Shown piece after piece: positions 9,308 through 24,300 of a DNA stretch of 64,000 nt. Each line of letters opens with the position of its first letter. The first letter of the stretch is position 1. A program made the translations under genes and the position numbers. The DNA comes from Prosapia bicincta (lineage: Eukaryota > Arthropoda > Insecta > Hemiptera > Cercopidae): assembly GCA_036971475.1 (NCBI GenBank), contig JBAIZL010000005.1:252919323-252983322 (forward strand), read 5' to 3'. The notes beneath the pieces are model-generated. The model made no database searches. It saw only the letters and a program-made list of their open reading frames with translations, and was not told the origin of the DNA.

Positions 9308-12300
9308 CTACATAAAAAAAATTTAATATTTTTTTAAATGAATACCCAATACTAATAATAAATAATAGGAAATATTTACTAATTTTAATTGACAAGGTGG
9401 AGATGAATTTTTACATAATACAAACACTCATATTTTTGAGCCCATACATTAGCCCATACTAGCAATACATTATCACGTTCACAGTACAGAGTTGGATAAA
9501 CCTAAAGACAGTTTTTAAAAATTAGGCCTCATAAAAACAAATATGCTAAAAAAATAATTGTTTAGTGTGGCAAATGAAAATTTCTGGTGGTACTTGACAG
9601 ATAATGTAAAATAATGTGTATTGCCAGTATAGTTTGATATTAATGGTGAAATTAAATTAGTTCAATGTATTTATGGATAAAGGAGAATTAAATAGTCCTT
9701 TGCACTCCACTGCCGGGTATGAATTGGCAATGGGAGTATGTGTTTCAGCTCCGAAGAACCTAGCAACAACCTTGGCGCAGTTCTCCAAAACCGGGCAATG
9801 TTTTTTGTTGTATCTACTCAGAAGCTGGGTTTAACCCGGCTTTATTTTTCTGGTGTTCCACTCCTAAACAAATTTATTTTGACATTTTAAAATTATTATG
9901 CGACAATCATTAGGTTTTTTACTACCCATGTACAAAACCTTATTGTTTTCCTGAGTTGATGGTTCAGGTAAAACTTATTAATAGAAAAACACGTCCCGCC
10001 GTTTCACATCGCAACAGTTTCTTGGTTTCTCACAAACAAGTACTAAGTTTCAAGTGCCTGTTTAAGGAATATATTATTTAATTGTTTTGTTTCACTTTTT
10101 TAAAAATTAATAGTTTTTAAGTTGGTTTTAAAGTCACTCTTTGGTGAGTTTATTATTAATTTCTTTTGTCTCATTTTGTTGAAGTTTTGTGGTTTAAAAG
10201 TAAGTTTTATTTTACAATGGAAGAAGCCAATGTAATAAGAATTATGCACCTGTTGGACTATGTAGGAAGAAGGTATACTATCAGAATTATCTGACAATTA
10301 GCGAACTTTTGAATGGTTCTTTTGGTTAAGTTTTTAATGTAGAAAATGGTGAGTCCGATATTGACAGAGAAAGTGACAAAGACATTTTGACTTAATCACT
10401 TGCGTAATTCCACATGTAAATGAGATATAAATAAAAACTAATGTTTAGTTAAATATGTGTATTGTTTACATGTAAAACCTAAACTTATAACAATATTTCT
10501 TTCATTAAAAAATATTGTATAGTTGCAAAATATTAATTATTTAAAGCTTTATAAGGCAGGACATAAGCTGAGACGCAGGCGGTGCAGCACACGCAACACA
10601 ACACACGGCAGAAAAATGTGCCGCCATGTTTCCTAACAGATCCGCGTAAGCTACGGCGCATGCATGTTTGTGTCTTGCACATGCGTGGGCCAGTATATCA
10701 CATTTTGTAGCACAGACACAGATTTGACGACACACGCCACGCAACTAGGGATCCAAGATGTCGTTAAATGACAGTTTGATTTAGCTGGTAGTGGACAAAC
10801 ACTCAAGAGTAGCTCACATATTGTACCTAAATCTTGTATTTTTAAAATCTTTAACGTCACACGTTTTGACAATTAATTTGTCTTATTCAGTAATGGACAA
10901 ACACTCGACAGTAGTTTACATATTGTACTTAACTCTCATATATTTTAAATCTCTAATGCCACACACGTTTCAACAAATAAACACTGAACCGTAGTTTACA
11001 TATTGTACTTTGCTCCTATATTTTTAAAATTTCTAATAACTCTGTGCGAGTTACATGTGCTATACGATGTGAATCATGAAGGTTATAACAAAAAAAGTAT
11101 AAAGACTCTTGTGGGCCAACATAGCCACGTATGTGTTTCGTTTTTTCATATATTCACTCTGCACACAGAACCAATTCCTCAATTTCTATATTGAATTCAA
11201 ATGAGTTGATATCAGTATCTTCCATTTTCAAGGGAAGAATGGCATGCGTGTGTCGTGTGCTACGTCTCAACATGTGCTGGTAAAAGATTCATATGTTGAG
11301 TGTACTGCACCATAAAACATGGCTTGCGTGTGCTGCACCGCCTGCATCTCAGCCTACGCCCTGCCTAAATGAGAGCGTAACTGAGAAAAATGTGTGACAA
11401 GTTGTCGGAGCAGTAGGGCAGGCAACGAGTTGCTAGTATCAGAGTATAAGCGCCAAACAATACTTCTCATTGTCGGAGTGCAAAGGGATAAGCAATGTGT
11501 GCCAACCAATAGTTGAGATAATGTGCATTTAGCTAAGATGTCTACTATATAACACATACTAGAGACTTTCTAAATATTAAACTTAATTTACAATTTTTGC
11601 AGATAATTTGAGGAATTATCAGATAATTCATATGAATCCATGTCAAATAACGAGAGTTGACTACATCCTGGTAGTTACAATTGTTTCACCCAACTAGAGA
11701 CATTCTCAAGATAAAACTCAAGTACTCAAATTCCAATAAGAATCCTCTACATGGTTTATATATTATTTTAAAAACCATACCGTTTATACTAGGGTAATTC
11801 ATAAAATAAGGTTCCTACTGAGAAAGAATGCGACGGTCTAGAATAAATGTGGTAACACTGTCTTACTTATCAACTCGCCCTCTCTATATCCCCACCACTC
11901 CCGCCTCGCTACATTTCTCTGTGCCAGGCTAGCAGCCTTCGAAGTTGGAGCTCCCCATTGCTGTCACCGCTAGTTGCAAAATTCGTGATGTGATACGTTT
12001 ATTTAAATACAAAACGGATTTCACCTATTGACATTTATCATCAGTTAATCAAAAGTTATGGGGAAAAGTGTTTATCTGTTCAACATGTTCGCAAATGGTG
12101 TAGAGAATTCAGTGACGGCCGCACGAAAATTCATGATGAAGACCGGAGCAGAAGACCTTTAGTTTCAGACGGAATTGTTGATAAAGTTGAAAGAATATTG
12201 CTTGAAGATCATAGGATTGATATTAAAGAACTTGCTTTGCGTATTCCTAAGACTTCCAACACCGCAATTCAGAACATTTTAAACAAAACATTAGGCTATC

Positions 12301-15300
12301 ACAGAGTGTGTGCGCGGAGGGTACCGTGAACATTGCCCAGCAGTTTTTGCAACAATGTAAAGACAACAAAGAAGAATTCTTGGATTCCATTGCTACAGGC
12401 GATGAACCATGAGCGTTTCACTCTACCCCCCGAAACCAAGCAACAATCATGTGAATGGCATCACTCAACTTTGCCGAAACCAAAGAAGTTTAAACAAACA
12501 CAGTCTGTTGGGAAAAGTCATGGCAACTGTCTTTTGGGACAGGAAGGGTGTGCTTTTAATCGACTTTTTGCCTCATGGAACAACAGTTAACTCCAACAGA
12601 TATTGCGACACATTCAGAAAACTGAAACTTGCCATACAGAACCGCCGGAGAGGAAGATTGTCCAGTGGTGTGAGGCTTATCCATGACAACGCTCATGACC
12701 TCATGTCTCACATCAAACTCAAGAACTGCTGACAGATTTTGGCTGGACTGTTGTGCCTCACCCTACAGTCCGGACCTAGTCCCAAGTGATTATCATATAT
12801 TCCCAAAATTAAAGGAACACTTGGGTGGCTTAAACTTCAGTACTGATGATGAAGTCACTGAAAAGGTTACTCGATGCCTCAAAGGTTTTGGTGGCAGAAT
12901 TCTGTAACATGGGGATACAAAAGTTGTAGCATTGTTTTGAAAAGTGTTTGGACAGAAACGGTGACTATGTGGAAAAATAGTGTAAGCTTTATATTGATGT
13001 ATTACATTAAGCTTTTGTTCAGTTTAAACATCATATGATGTGCAGGTGCCTTTTCAGTACGCGCATCAATTGAGTTTCCATAACAGTATGTTATTCAGTG
13101 TACACATCATCTGATGCTTGCTTGTCTGATTTGTTCTGCTATCTGTGGGCGTCTTGTGGAATTTTTTTTTATGCATTCTCTTTGTCTGTATATCGTTGGT
13201 CATCATATGATGTGCATACTACAACTGGCTGTTAGGTTAGAAGTAAGATTACTAACATTGTCTGTTTGCTTGTGTGCGTTTTAATTTGTGTATTTTTTTA
13301 ATGTTATTATTACATGATAATGTCGTTTCAAAAATGACTTAATCGAGAAAAGTTACTTCCTATATGTGTGAAGAATCCAATGTTTAATTGTGTATACATC
13401 CGTGCTTCAAAGATTATTATACCCAAAACATTTTTTTGAATTGTATTATTTGCAAATTAATGGTGTCTTATTTTTATATGTTATATGTGGACTTTTATTT
13501 GTTTGATCTTAAGTTATTAGAATTGTAATTTTATAATTTTTGAAAATACTTTTCTTCACATTGCTTTGCAATTTTCTATTACTTGGTTCACATCATATGT
13601 TGCGTGTACTTTAAAAGAAATACAATTTAAAAAATAGGTTATTTTCTTATGTTTTTTTTAAATTTGTCCAAAAATACTATTTATTTATTTAAAAATTAAA
13701 GAAAATTCCATTAACTAAAAAACCAACTTAAAAAAACTCTCTCTATTTAGAGCCTATATCTATTATAATGTCTCACTGACCAAAAGGTTAAGAACAAAAA
13801 TAAACCTGTCTATGTTTCAAAATTATGGGAACCTTATTTTATGAATAACCCTCGTAAAAACAACTTTCAGTGTGCAAAGTAAATAATTACAAAAATTACA
13901 TTGACAGATTATGACATGCATTTATCAAATATTATTAACTATTTTTTTTGTTCAAGTTATTTTTGTTCTATTGATCAGTGCCTATCAACTTTCTGTACTC
14001 AAAATACAGTAAAATACAAGCCATTTTCTTACCTACTATTGTTCATAGAATTAGAAGATGTAGATATTAATTTTAAAAGAGGAACAAATTTCAATGTCTG
14101 AAATTAGAAAGACAATAATTGAAAAAATTTTAAGAGCATTACACAAGAAAGAATAGAAATTAGAAAACCACCATATATAAGTTTTTATGGAATCTTCTCA
14201 ATTTTGAATACATACATCCCCATCTAGTTTCTTGAGCACTTTCTGGCCATGCGACGTTTGGGAAATTTGCTGCATCTTGTCTTTCAAATGTCTCTCTTTA
14301 ATTTGCTGTATTTCGTTTTCTTGTCTTTTACGCTCTCGCTCCTCTCTCTCTTGATCCAATCTTTTCTGCTCATTTAACAAATGTTGGCGTTGTAGTTCTT
14401 CAGCACGTCGTGCCTCCTCCTCTACCTGCAGAAATTAAAAACTATAATTATATTTAAGACAGAGATAAATATTAAAAATAATATGAATATATATGTAATA
14501 ATACACAAATATGAAACAAAATACCCACAGTGACATAGGTCTTATGCTGCATATGAGACCATTTATTAACTGTAGAGCAGCGTATGCTCTGATGAATATA
14601 TATTTACAAATTGAATACAAAATTTTATTATAATATAGGTTTTCACCTTACCCGTTCAATATTCATCCTTTCTAAATGTTCTTTCCTATCTTCAATGATC
14701 TTGTGACGAGCCAATATACGCTGGTGTTCTCTTGCCTTGGTCTCATGGTAATGCTGCACCATTTGCTGCCTCTGTCTCTCTCTATCAACCTGAACAAAAA
14801 ATAAAATCATACAGTAATCTAAAATATGAAATAATTTTAATTTTAGCTTAAATTTATTATTTGAAAATTATTTTTTACAACATAACATATATTAAACAAT
14901 TGTTTTGAAAACTAGGAATAATCAAAGGAAATCTTATCCAAAAACAATACCGGCAAATATTTTAGTACAGTAAAAACTCGATTAACCGTTATCGTCAGGA
15001 CCATGGTAGTGATGGTTGAGCGGATATACAGATAACAAAAACACTGTATTAGTCCTCCTCAAATATTTTTGCATATCATGTTAAATTGAAAGTAATCTAT
15101 ATAGATTAAGAATCGATAACGTTTTTGGTCTAAAAAACTATTTATAAGAATTTGTATAAGAACTATTTAAGAAATTTTATTTTCTTTAATTTTGTTACAA
15201 GGTTTTTTGACACAATTAGTGAAAATTCCAAAATTACTCCAAAAAATTACAAAATGTATTGCTGAACTATTCTGTGTAGATCATCAGTAATGAATGTAAT

Positions 15301-18300
15301 GCTATTCAAACATGTCTCAAGACTATTTTAACAATTATAACGTTATTTTGTATTACCGCCTAAATAGTCTAATTGGATATGATAATTCTAATTGTCGCAG
15401 CCAGAGACCCGACTGCCGACCTATAGTAAAACAAGACCAAAGTTTGATATTTCAGATATATTTTTAAAATGAAATAAGGAGAGTCATTGAGAGGGACCCA
15501 GACTAGGGAGTCGAGAGAGAATACGTCTTCCTGGCAACCAACGGACTACATTCGGCCGAATGCTAGCTTCAGGAGGGAACCAGAGAGAGGTAACACTTAG
15601 TCACTGTATCGACTCAATAACACGTAAACGATTTATTTAATGTTCCTTTTTAAATTTGTTGTTCATTCATATATTTATTCGAACTCACTGTCCACAGCTC
15701 GTGAAGGATTTAATATCCGTTAATTGCACTCTATGCTATTTTAGAATTAATATAGATTATTTCCCGTTTTATTAAATCCTTAGATGGCAGTGACGTTTGA
15801 AAATTAAACCTCTGACAAGTTAAGAAAGTGATTGACTTTCTTTAAAAGTAATAATATGACTAATTTCAAAATACTTTCCCAAGAAAACAAGTAATTCCCA
15901 ATAATTCAAAAATTAAGATGGAAAACAAGTAACTATTTACAGAAAATTCTAAGCGAGTTACACAATATATTCGAAATTGTATTTGGGATTTTTAAAATTG
16001 TATAAAACAATATTAGCTTTACTTTAATATGATACGGCCTTATATAAAATCTTTTACAATTTTAACCATAACAACTAGGTCTATAAATTTTCTGTTATAT
16101 AATTACTTCCTACGAGCAACATTTTTCTGGACTGTCACTTACCTTGTTAACATTTGGATTAATGACCAACAATGCTTTGGTCAGCACTGTGGACATGTTG
16201 ATCAACTGATTTCTCACTTGTTCACTAGGCATACTCTGCAATGTAGGACCTTCAGGTTTATCTTCTCGCTGTGATTCTGATAAGTCTGTACCAAAGTGAA
16301 CACAACCTGTTCCATGCTCTATCCTGATCTAAAACACAAAGAAACACCTTCATGTTAAAATAGGTATTAAAATAAACAAACTAAGTGTATAATAATTTGG
16401 AGTGTATGATATAATTTTTTATTATAAATAAATAAAACCTCTTAAACCAGAAAAAAAATATTTATATCCATCCTGAATTCAATTTTTTTATTTATCTATA
16501 ATAAACTAAGTGCATGTTAATGAAGTACATACTCTATATGCTTCAATCCATACAGTGATGTCGATATCAAAATAAAAGTAAATTATAAAAATATACAGAT
16601 TTAGATATTTCATGTGTTGAGTGAATGGAGTGTAATTCGTTAAAAATAAGTGCTACAGTTTAGTTAATTAGTCATTTTATTAATTTACAGATAGAAAGAA
16701 GAACTTCTTAGCATTTCATGGATTCACCGTGCAAAGTGCTGGGTCCATCGTGTGGCAATGGGAGTAACCCTGAGTAGCTCCGGGACTTGTGACTCCTAGT
16801 GAAATAACTTGACTGTAACCTCTTTGTCTGTCCTATCTTCAGGTAGCTCACAGAACTGTCCTCTTCAGGTGTGGTCTTTCAGAGAATTCTATATTAATTT
16901 CTATAGTAATTTCTATTTACACTCAGCTCAATACCACATGTACCGTTTGGTAAATACAATGAAACATAAAACATATAGCATGATAATATTTTCATGTATA
17001 GCTATAATATGGGCTTTTTTATCGACTTACAAAATGAATTGCAAATTATTAATTTTCAGTGACTGTGAAAAGTTGCATGTGTATCTGTTTAGAAATAGAG
17101 AAACCCATGTTTAAAATACCCTATTGAGATCAATTTTAGTTTTTCAAAAATTAGATTGGTATTGTTGTTCCCTGTTTCTTACTGAACAAGTAAATGTAGT
17201 CTGTTTTCAGCTATGAGTTTTTAGCCTCCCAGTCAAAACATGATACTGTCAGTTTTCACTTGTCTAAAATGAAATTATGGTCTCACAAAAAGATAAGTAA
17301 ATGACATTTTGCTTTAACCAAAACATCTATGTACATAATAAAATAGTAATAAGCAATTTCATAGATTTTTTATAAATATATTTGATTAATACTTGTAATG
17401 AGTCGATTCCAAAATTTTACTGACTCTGATATCAAGAAATAGATTGCCGATTCTCGGGTTCAATTATCAACCCAATAGAAAATATTATTTTTTATGATAT
17501 TTGTAAAGAGAAAATGTTTACAAAAAGTTGTTAAAGAGCCAGTGTTATAACCGTAATTACGCATTATCGTGACATTATGTTTGAGCGGAGACAAATATTT
17601 ACAGCCGAATATGGAAATGCAGGCCGTGCTAGAATCGAAGTATTTGTAATCGACTTTTGAGATCGATTCCCGATTATGATTCTAGTATCCAGAATCAATG
17701 GAATCAAGAAACAATGCATCAGTAATTAATACATAGTTAGTACAGCGTTAGCTTTAGAGTTAGTGTGAAAACCGTTCCATTTTACAATTAAATTTGTTTA
17801 TATATAGCATTCTAGAACTTTAAAAATTCAAATTAAATTAAATTCTACATACATGAAATTCCAGTGGCTTATATACAACCAAATATTTTTGGTTTTTTTA
17901 CTAAACTACTTCAAAGATTAAAATTTTTTAAGACATTCTTCATTTACTAATATATGTAAGTTCTGAGAAATATATTCATAAAGAATGAGAATACCAGAGA
18001 AAACTGAAAATCTCATCCTAAAATTCTCTAGCAATAGTTTTACTTTAATTTAATACTGCTACTTTATTAAAATTCCTAACAAATTTTATTTAGTTATTTA
18101 GAATTCTTTGCTAAGGACATACCTGCATGTCATTATGGCGAACACATTCTACTAAAAGTCGTTCCAAATGGAAAGGTGTTGTAAAATGTGCTAATTCTAA
18201 CAACCTTGAAAATTTTATTGTTTGGTAGACTTGAGACACTTGACGAATAAGTCGTACTAAAGTGACATCTTGTAAAGGCCTAATGTATTGCAAGTTGTCT

Positions 18301-21300
18301 TCCCCTTGAAGTGAATCTGTGACAGCCTGTACTCTTTGGCAGAGAGTTAGAGGACTAAAGTCAACTTCTAGGCAGTTGTAGAGTTCCTGGAGCTGAGGTG
18401 ATGTAATTGCTACCACATTCAGGCGCACCTGAAACAATTTTTAGGTACTTGTAGAACCTAATGCATTATATTAGCTATAAGTTATAACTTGACCATAGGT
18501 TAGATACAACCTGACCAATGGGACTAATTAGGTTAGGTTCTACAAATTCAAAATTAAATTTAAAACAAAACATTGATCACTTATTTTACTTTTATTGTTT
18601 TTTGAATGATGGTGTTTAATTAGACTACAGTGTTCACAATTTTAAAAATTGACACTTCTACAGTTGGGGGAGTCACTGGAAAGTAGAAAAAAGATTTGTA
18701 CAACATAGTGTGTCTCCTAGTTGACCTTTAAAATGTATGATTCTATAATGATTCTATGATAGAAATTGAAAAGAAAAAATTACCCCAGGCCCAAAATTCA
18801 ATGCGAATTTTCTCCCATTATAACATTTTTTATATAATGGTCTGTGAGTTAATAAATTATTATTTTCATAAGATAAACATTTGTAATTCTTCCTAACTAA
18901 CTAATATTAAACATATTTCACATCAGAAAAAAAGCACTAAATTTGCTCTACTGATTAGAACTGAGCCAAATTACAAACTACTTTTCTGTAACTCCTTTAA
19001 TGTTTAAATTTATAAAACACCTTAAAATTCTTTAGGGCTCTTCAATCTTAGATGATGTGAGGGTACTTTATTCAAAATGATACTACTTGAGTACATGATT
19101 ATATGAATATAGTATAAATCACACTCTACATTTTTTATAGTTAATAGTGTTTAAACTTACAATGTCCTTAAGCAGTGAAGATCGCGTTGGTGGTTGTGAC
19201 AAGGTTAACAGTACTGCCAACCTCTGAGCTTTCTCCAATGGACTTTTGTCAGTTTCTATGAATCTGTCAAACTCAGGATGAGCTGAAGGCAATGGAATAG
19301 ATAAAGTTGCCAAAAGCACTCGGCAAGCCATTCTATAATATAAACCAGCAAACATTGGTAGCATACGTTAAGTTCAATCTTTATATATAGCTAATAAGTG
19401 ATTATTTGTAACCTCTAGCTACTAGTAAAAGTTGTTTACAAACCATTTGCTTTTAACATCTATTGAATTCCAAACAATTTTAAAATTGTATTTTTAAGGA
19501 AGTGCATACAAATTTGATGTTTTTTTTTTTTTTAATTATAGAAATTGTTGGGATTGTATTATTCTCCAGCTGCCATTTCAGTCATAATGGAGCTTTTGTA
19601 CATTGCAAACAATGCTATCACATTAGAACTGCTTTCAAAGACAATAATCTTGTTGTGATAATAAAGAAACTATTTGACAAACATTTTTTGTCATTGTTCT
19701 GTCATAATAAATGTAGGTTTATATTCTCATAACTGTTTAACTGATGATTGGGTAGAGAATATCAGAACAATAAAAAAAATTTCCTGTTGTAATCATCTTG
19801 AATTCATTGATCAAACTATAATTAAATAATACTTTATAACTAGGCGAATTCGTAATAGCTTATTTGTGTATTATATCGGCCAAACCGGTAGGTCATTCTA
19901 TACACTCTGTGAGGAAAACATTACCCAAAGAAACCACACAAACCCAAAATCCAGCTACGCAACACACCTAAAAACACACAACACGCTCATACACAAGGAC
20001 ATACAAACTAATTTAAACATTCTCCATTTATTAAAACAAAGTAAAAAAAACTACTTTAGAAAAATACAAAATATACAAGTACTACGCAACAGATAAAAAA
20101 AACATATTAAATGACCATACACGTTTTGAAGCCAACACCCTGTTTCATTACATAGCACATAACAAACAACCCACCCCTTCGACACTCATGAATCTCTTAC
20201 CGACAACCTTTGTACCTAGCAGGACGCCGCCAGTAGAGGCTTTGCTTTGTAAAAGGAACGATTGTTTCGAAACGTGTCAGCAAGTAAACCCTTACGTATT
20301 CACTTATTAAAGTATTATTTAATTATAGAATAAAAAAAGTTAAAGCAGAAAAACCTGAGTAAGCAAAACAGTTGAAAGAATACCTAGCCTTAACATGTTA
20401 AATTAAACTGTCAAAAGTAAACTACAAAAACATACACCTGGTGCAGACTTCGGTAATTATGAATTTATAGCATGAAAGGTTAAAACTGTAATATCAGACA
20501 AGGAAATAAGAAAATTTATTCAACTTATTCATGAAACAATAGTTTATAATCTTGTTAATCCAGAATTTAATGGTTTCTAACATTAATTCTATTGATAACT
20601 TAACTTATTTGGTAAATTTCATAAATATGTATTTAATTTCCACTATTTTGGAATATTACCCCCCCCCCCAACAAAAATAAAATATTGGGAGTTATACAAT
20701 TTATTATACCACAAGAGCCAAAACAAAATTATATTATTTAATATTATTACAACAATTCATATTACAAATTTAACAAATATGCAAAATCAAAAATTTCATA
20801 ATTCCTTAATGTATTCCTAATTAGTTAATATTAACCAACACCATAAACTAATCAATTTATTTTCAAAACGTTATTAGTTAGTAAATTTAACAATGAAATT
20901 AATTTTCAAGCTACATAATATTTAATTTGGGCAGTTGCTAATACATTTTCAACTTTATTATAGTTTTTAAAAAATGTAAGAAAAGTCTTTAGGACATTGG
21001 CAAGGAAACACCATAGTTATTTTGGAATAATAAAGCAACGATCTTACACCTTTACTTCTTATTCCTCTTTCAGATCCAGGGTGCTGTGTGGGAACATCCT
21101 TATTTTTAAAAAAATCATAAAATAAAGAATATTGTAGATATCATTTTATCTACTTTTTTACATGCTTGTAAATTTAAAGTTTTTGTTGATTATGTCTTGA
21201 AAAACAAAGAATATTTGAGATATCATTTTATTTACTTTTTTTACATGCTTGTATATTTAAGTTTTTGTTGATTACTTCTTGAAAATGAAATCATAAAGAT

Positions 21301-24300
21301 GACCTTCATCTGGCGAATACATTCAAAGAGTCGAAATCAGAAGTTTCATTGCACTTTGTAAAGATGTCAGAGTTTATATTGGCTAGAGCAGCAAGCATAT
21401 TGTTCTTTAGCGCACCCAAGGTATTTGGGACATTAGTATACACTACGTATTTAAGATATCCCCCATACAAAATAAGCACAAGGTGTCAAATCCGGAAAGT
21501 ATGCTGGCTACTGAAAAATGCCCCTCAAAGAGATGATACGTCTAGAGAAGTGTTGATGCAAGAGCGTTAATGTTATTCATGATCTATGTACTGTAGTGCC
21601 ATCTTGTTGAAACCACACACCTCTTAAATTAATTTCTTCTACTTTCGAAAGAAATAACTCTTTATTCGTCTGTATTAACACACAGAATTGACAAATTGTT
21701 CTTTTCAAAAAAACCATGGTCTGGTAATGCCAATTTTGAATAAGGCATACCAAACAGTTACACATTCTGAATGCAGGGGCTCCACATGAAGTTATCAGGG
21801 AGCCGTGTTACACCAATATTGCAGATTTTGTTTATTCACGCATCCTGACAAATGAAAATGTGCCACCTGAAGAACATAATGGTGTCATCAGGCAGATAAT
21901 GGCTTCACATGCTCTTTGTTGTGAAACAAAATCATGTGGATTTAATTTCTGCCCAATTGCCAGTCTGGACAGAATTTAAGATCGACATGAAGCATATGCA
22001 TCTTTTTGCTCAGATTGCCTAAGGGATTACAAAACTGCTTCCTTTACTCTGACATTTTCTGGTGTTCTGATGGTTCTTGATGGTCCAGGAGTCTTCTTCC
22101 AATCACTAGCAATCTACATAAATGTGGATAATCACTTTTCGATCAGGTACACACTTACAGGTGCAATACTAGATGTCTCCTGAATGCAATCTGGGTTGCA
22201 AGGATCAAGCGACTATGGGAAAAGTATGTTGCAAAAGCAAAAGCTAGCTCTTCTTTCGTCCACTGTATTGCCCCAATATTAAACTAAGCATACATCAAAA
22301 CATTAAGCTCTGTCTTTTCGAATATACACCTCTTCCTTCTTCAACAAATAATGGCTGCTGTGTGACCATGCTTCTAATAAGGAAGTTCCTGCGCCACACT
22401 CTTTACAATTATATCCTTAACTTATACACACCAATGGAATTCAAATTTAGCATGGAAAGTATATTACATAGTTCCTTAAGTGGAAGGATATTTCTGAAAA
22501 CGTTTGAGAATAAACTGAAATAATGCTAAAAGACAAAGTCAGATTAACTATAACCTTAATGTTCACACAATATCTACAGTATATCTATAGTGACATTCCT
22601 TCACAGGGGGTGACATTTTTTACAAGGGAAAAAACAGATTGTATAATAACCGAACCACATCTGTCCTTTTCATCCAACTTAATACCACAGTCTGTTTGTA
22701 TCACAAGAAAGGTACTTTGGAGCATATACTTTTGAATTGATAGTTGAAAAATATACCCAGGGACAATCTGAGTTGAAGGTTTGAAATGGACCTTGACCCT
22801 TTTGGAGTTACTTTTATAAACAGGTCATACGGTTACTAGTGGTAGATGTGTATAGCAGACATAAAGTGAAAGTTAAATTTGATTTTAAAAATTATTAATA
22901 AATACCTATTTTATTACATATAAATGACAGCAAATGTAAAAATAAATAACTCATTATTATTAACAATTTCAAGCCTACGCTCGTGTATAGCTCAGGATCC
23001 CATATTTATTTCCATAGTAATGTAATTCCCGTGTATTTTCAGTTCTGTCGTTATTATTCTTTATTTTGGTTATTCTACTTTACATGACTTTACCTTTAGG
23101 CAAACCAGAGTTGCTTTGTCAATCAGAGTTTAAGGCTTTAATTTTATCTTTCCATTATTTATTTTATTTAATTTTTATTGTTAGAGATATTACGTTATAG
23201 ATATAATGCCTAAAGACACTTCAGAAAGCGATTGAATACGAGATATGTTGTTTTTAGACAGTAACAGTGAAACCGATCTAGGCTGAGATACATCGACATA
23301 TCATTTATTGATGAACTGAATGAAAATATAAATGAGTCTATTTTAGAGTTTTCTAAATTCAAAAGGAAATATTTCTAAATTACATTTTCTTTATTTAATT
23401 ACTTTTACAGTTTTTAGTTTATAACTATCCAAACTTTAAATTTTGTAAATTTGTAAAACTTACTGACATAGAACGTTTTTTATCGCTATGTGGTGATCTT
23501 CATCAGTGTCTTCTCTTTTCTTTTAGCTTTAAAATGATACATAACATGTAATATTTATTTGCATTCCAATGTAAAATATCTGTAGTGAAGTGCAGTGATG
23601 TACAGTGCTGCTATTATATTTTGTTGACCTTTTTTACGCATTTTTCAAAAGAGCCCCATCTACATGTTACAAATCAGGAGTTTTTTATTTTACCCAAAAA
23701 CCTTCAGGCAGATAGAGACGGGTGTCTATTAAGGGGCTAGGCTTCACAGTTATCAACTAGTTTTTAACATGGAATGTAAACTCTTACACAGATATTCTCA
23801 CACAATATTCTCCTTATAAATGTAAATAATAAAAACTCATTAGAAGTATTTTCAAAACAAACCTATAGAACTAGATGGAATGAAAAGTATATATATAGGT
23901 AATGAATGCAAGTAAAAAAAATCATGTGCAACAAAATTCATAAACTGCTTTACAGTTATTACATTTATTATTATTATTGTGGTTATATGTAATAATGGTG
24001 GTTTAGTCTAATGGCTCTAAATAGATAGTCATTAACCACGAGTAAGTATCATTCATACCTCTGGAGTTCATCCGATGTGATGTTCTTCTTCATGTCTTTG
24101 CTCAATTGGAAGAGTTTAAACAATGCCGCAGCGTGAAACAAATAGTAACCTGCCTTCCAGAAAACCATGGCAAGTTTGTGGTAGTAGTTGGCCATGGTCT
24201 TGGCCACTGGCGACTTTTTGGACATGTTCATCAGATTATGAATATCTTCCGTTGCTTTATAAGCTTCCTAAAAAATATATATTGTAACATTTTGAAGTAG

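Larger units (their letters stand above)
11789..13854 (+). mobile_element. mariner-family transposon with decayed transposase and nested MITE
   Basis: Inverted ends: left ctagggtaattcataaaata, right (reverse complement) cgagggttattcataaaata, both followed by aggttcc, flanked by TA (11787-11788 and 13855-13856). Total 2066 bp; removing the nested insert and its TTAA duplication leaves about 1285 bp, the usual mariner length. The coding part is broken. It lies in eIF3a intron 11, opposite to the gene. Confidence 0.88.

Noticed and set aside
9700..9850. GC-richer patch sharing ggcaatgggagta with 16758-16770
   Set aside because: The shared word is too short and the surroundings do not align; perhaps an old SINE or MITE, not supported.
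10541..10872. Overlapping Cys/Ala-rich ORFs
   Set aside because: They lie within the terminal repeats of the Harbinger-like MITE and have no domain.
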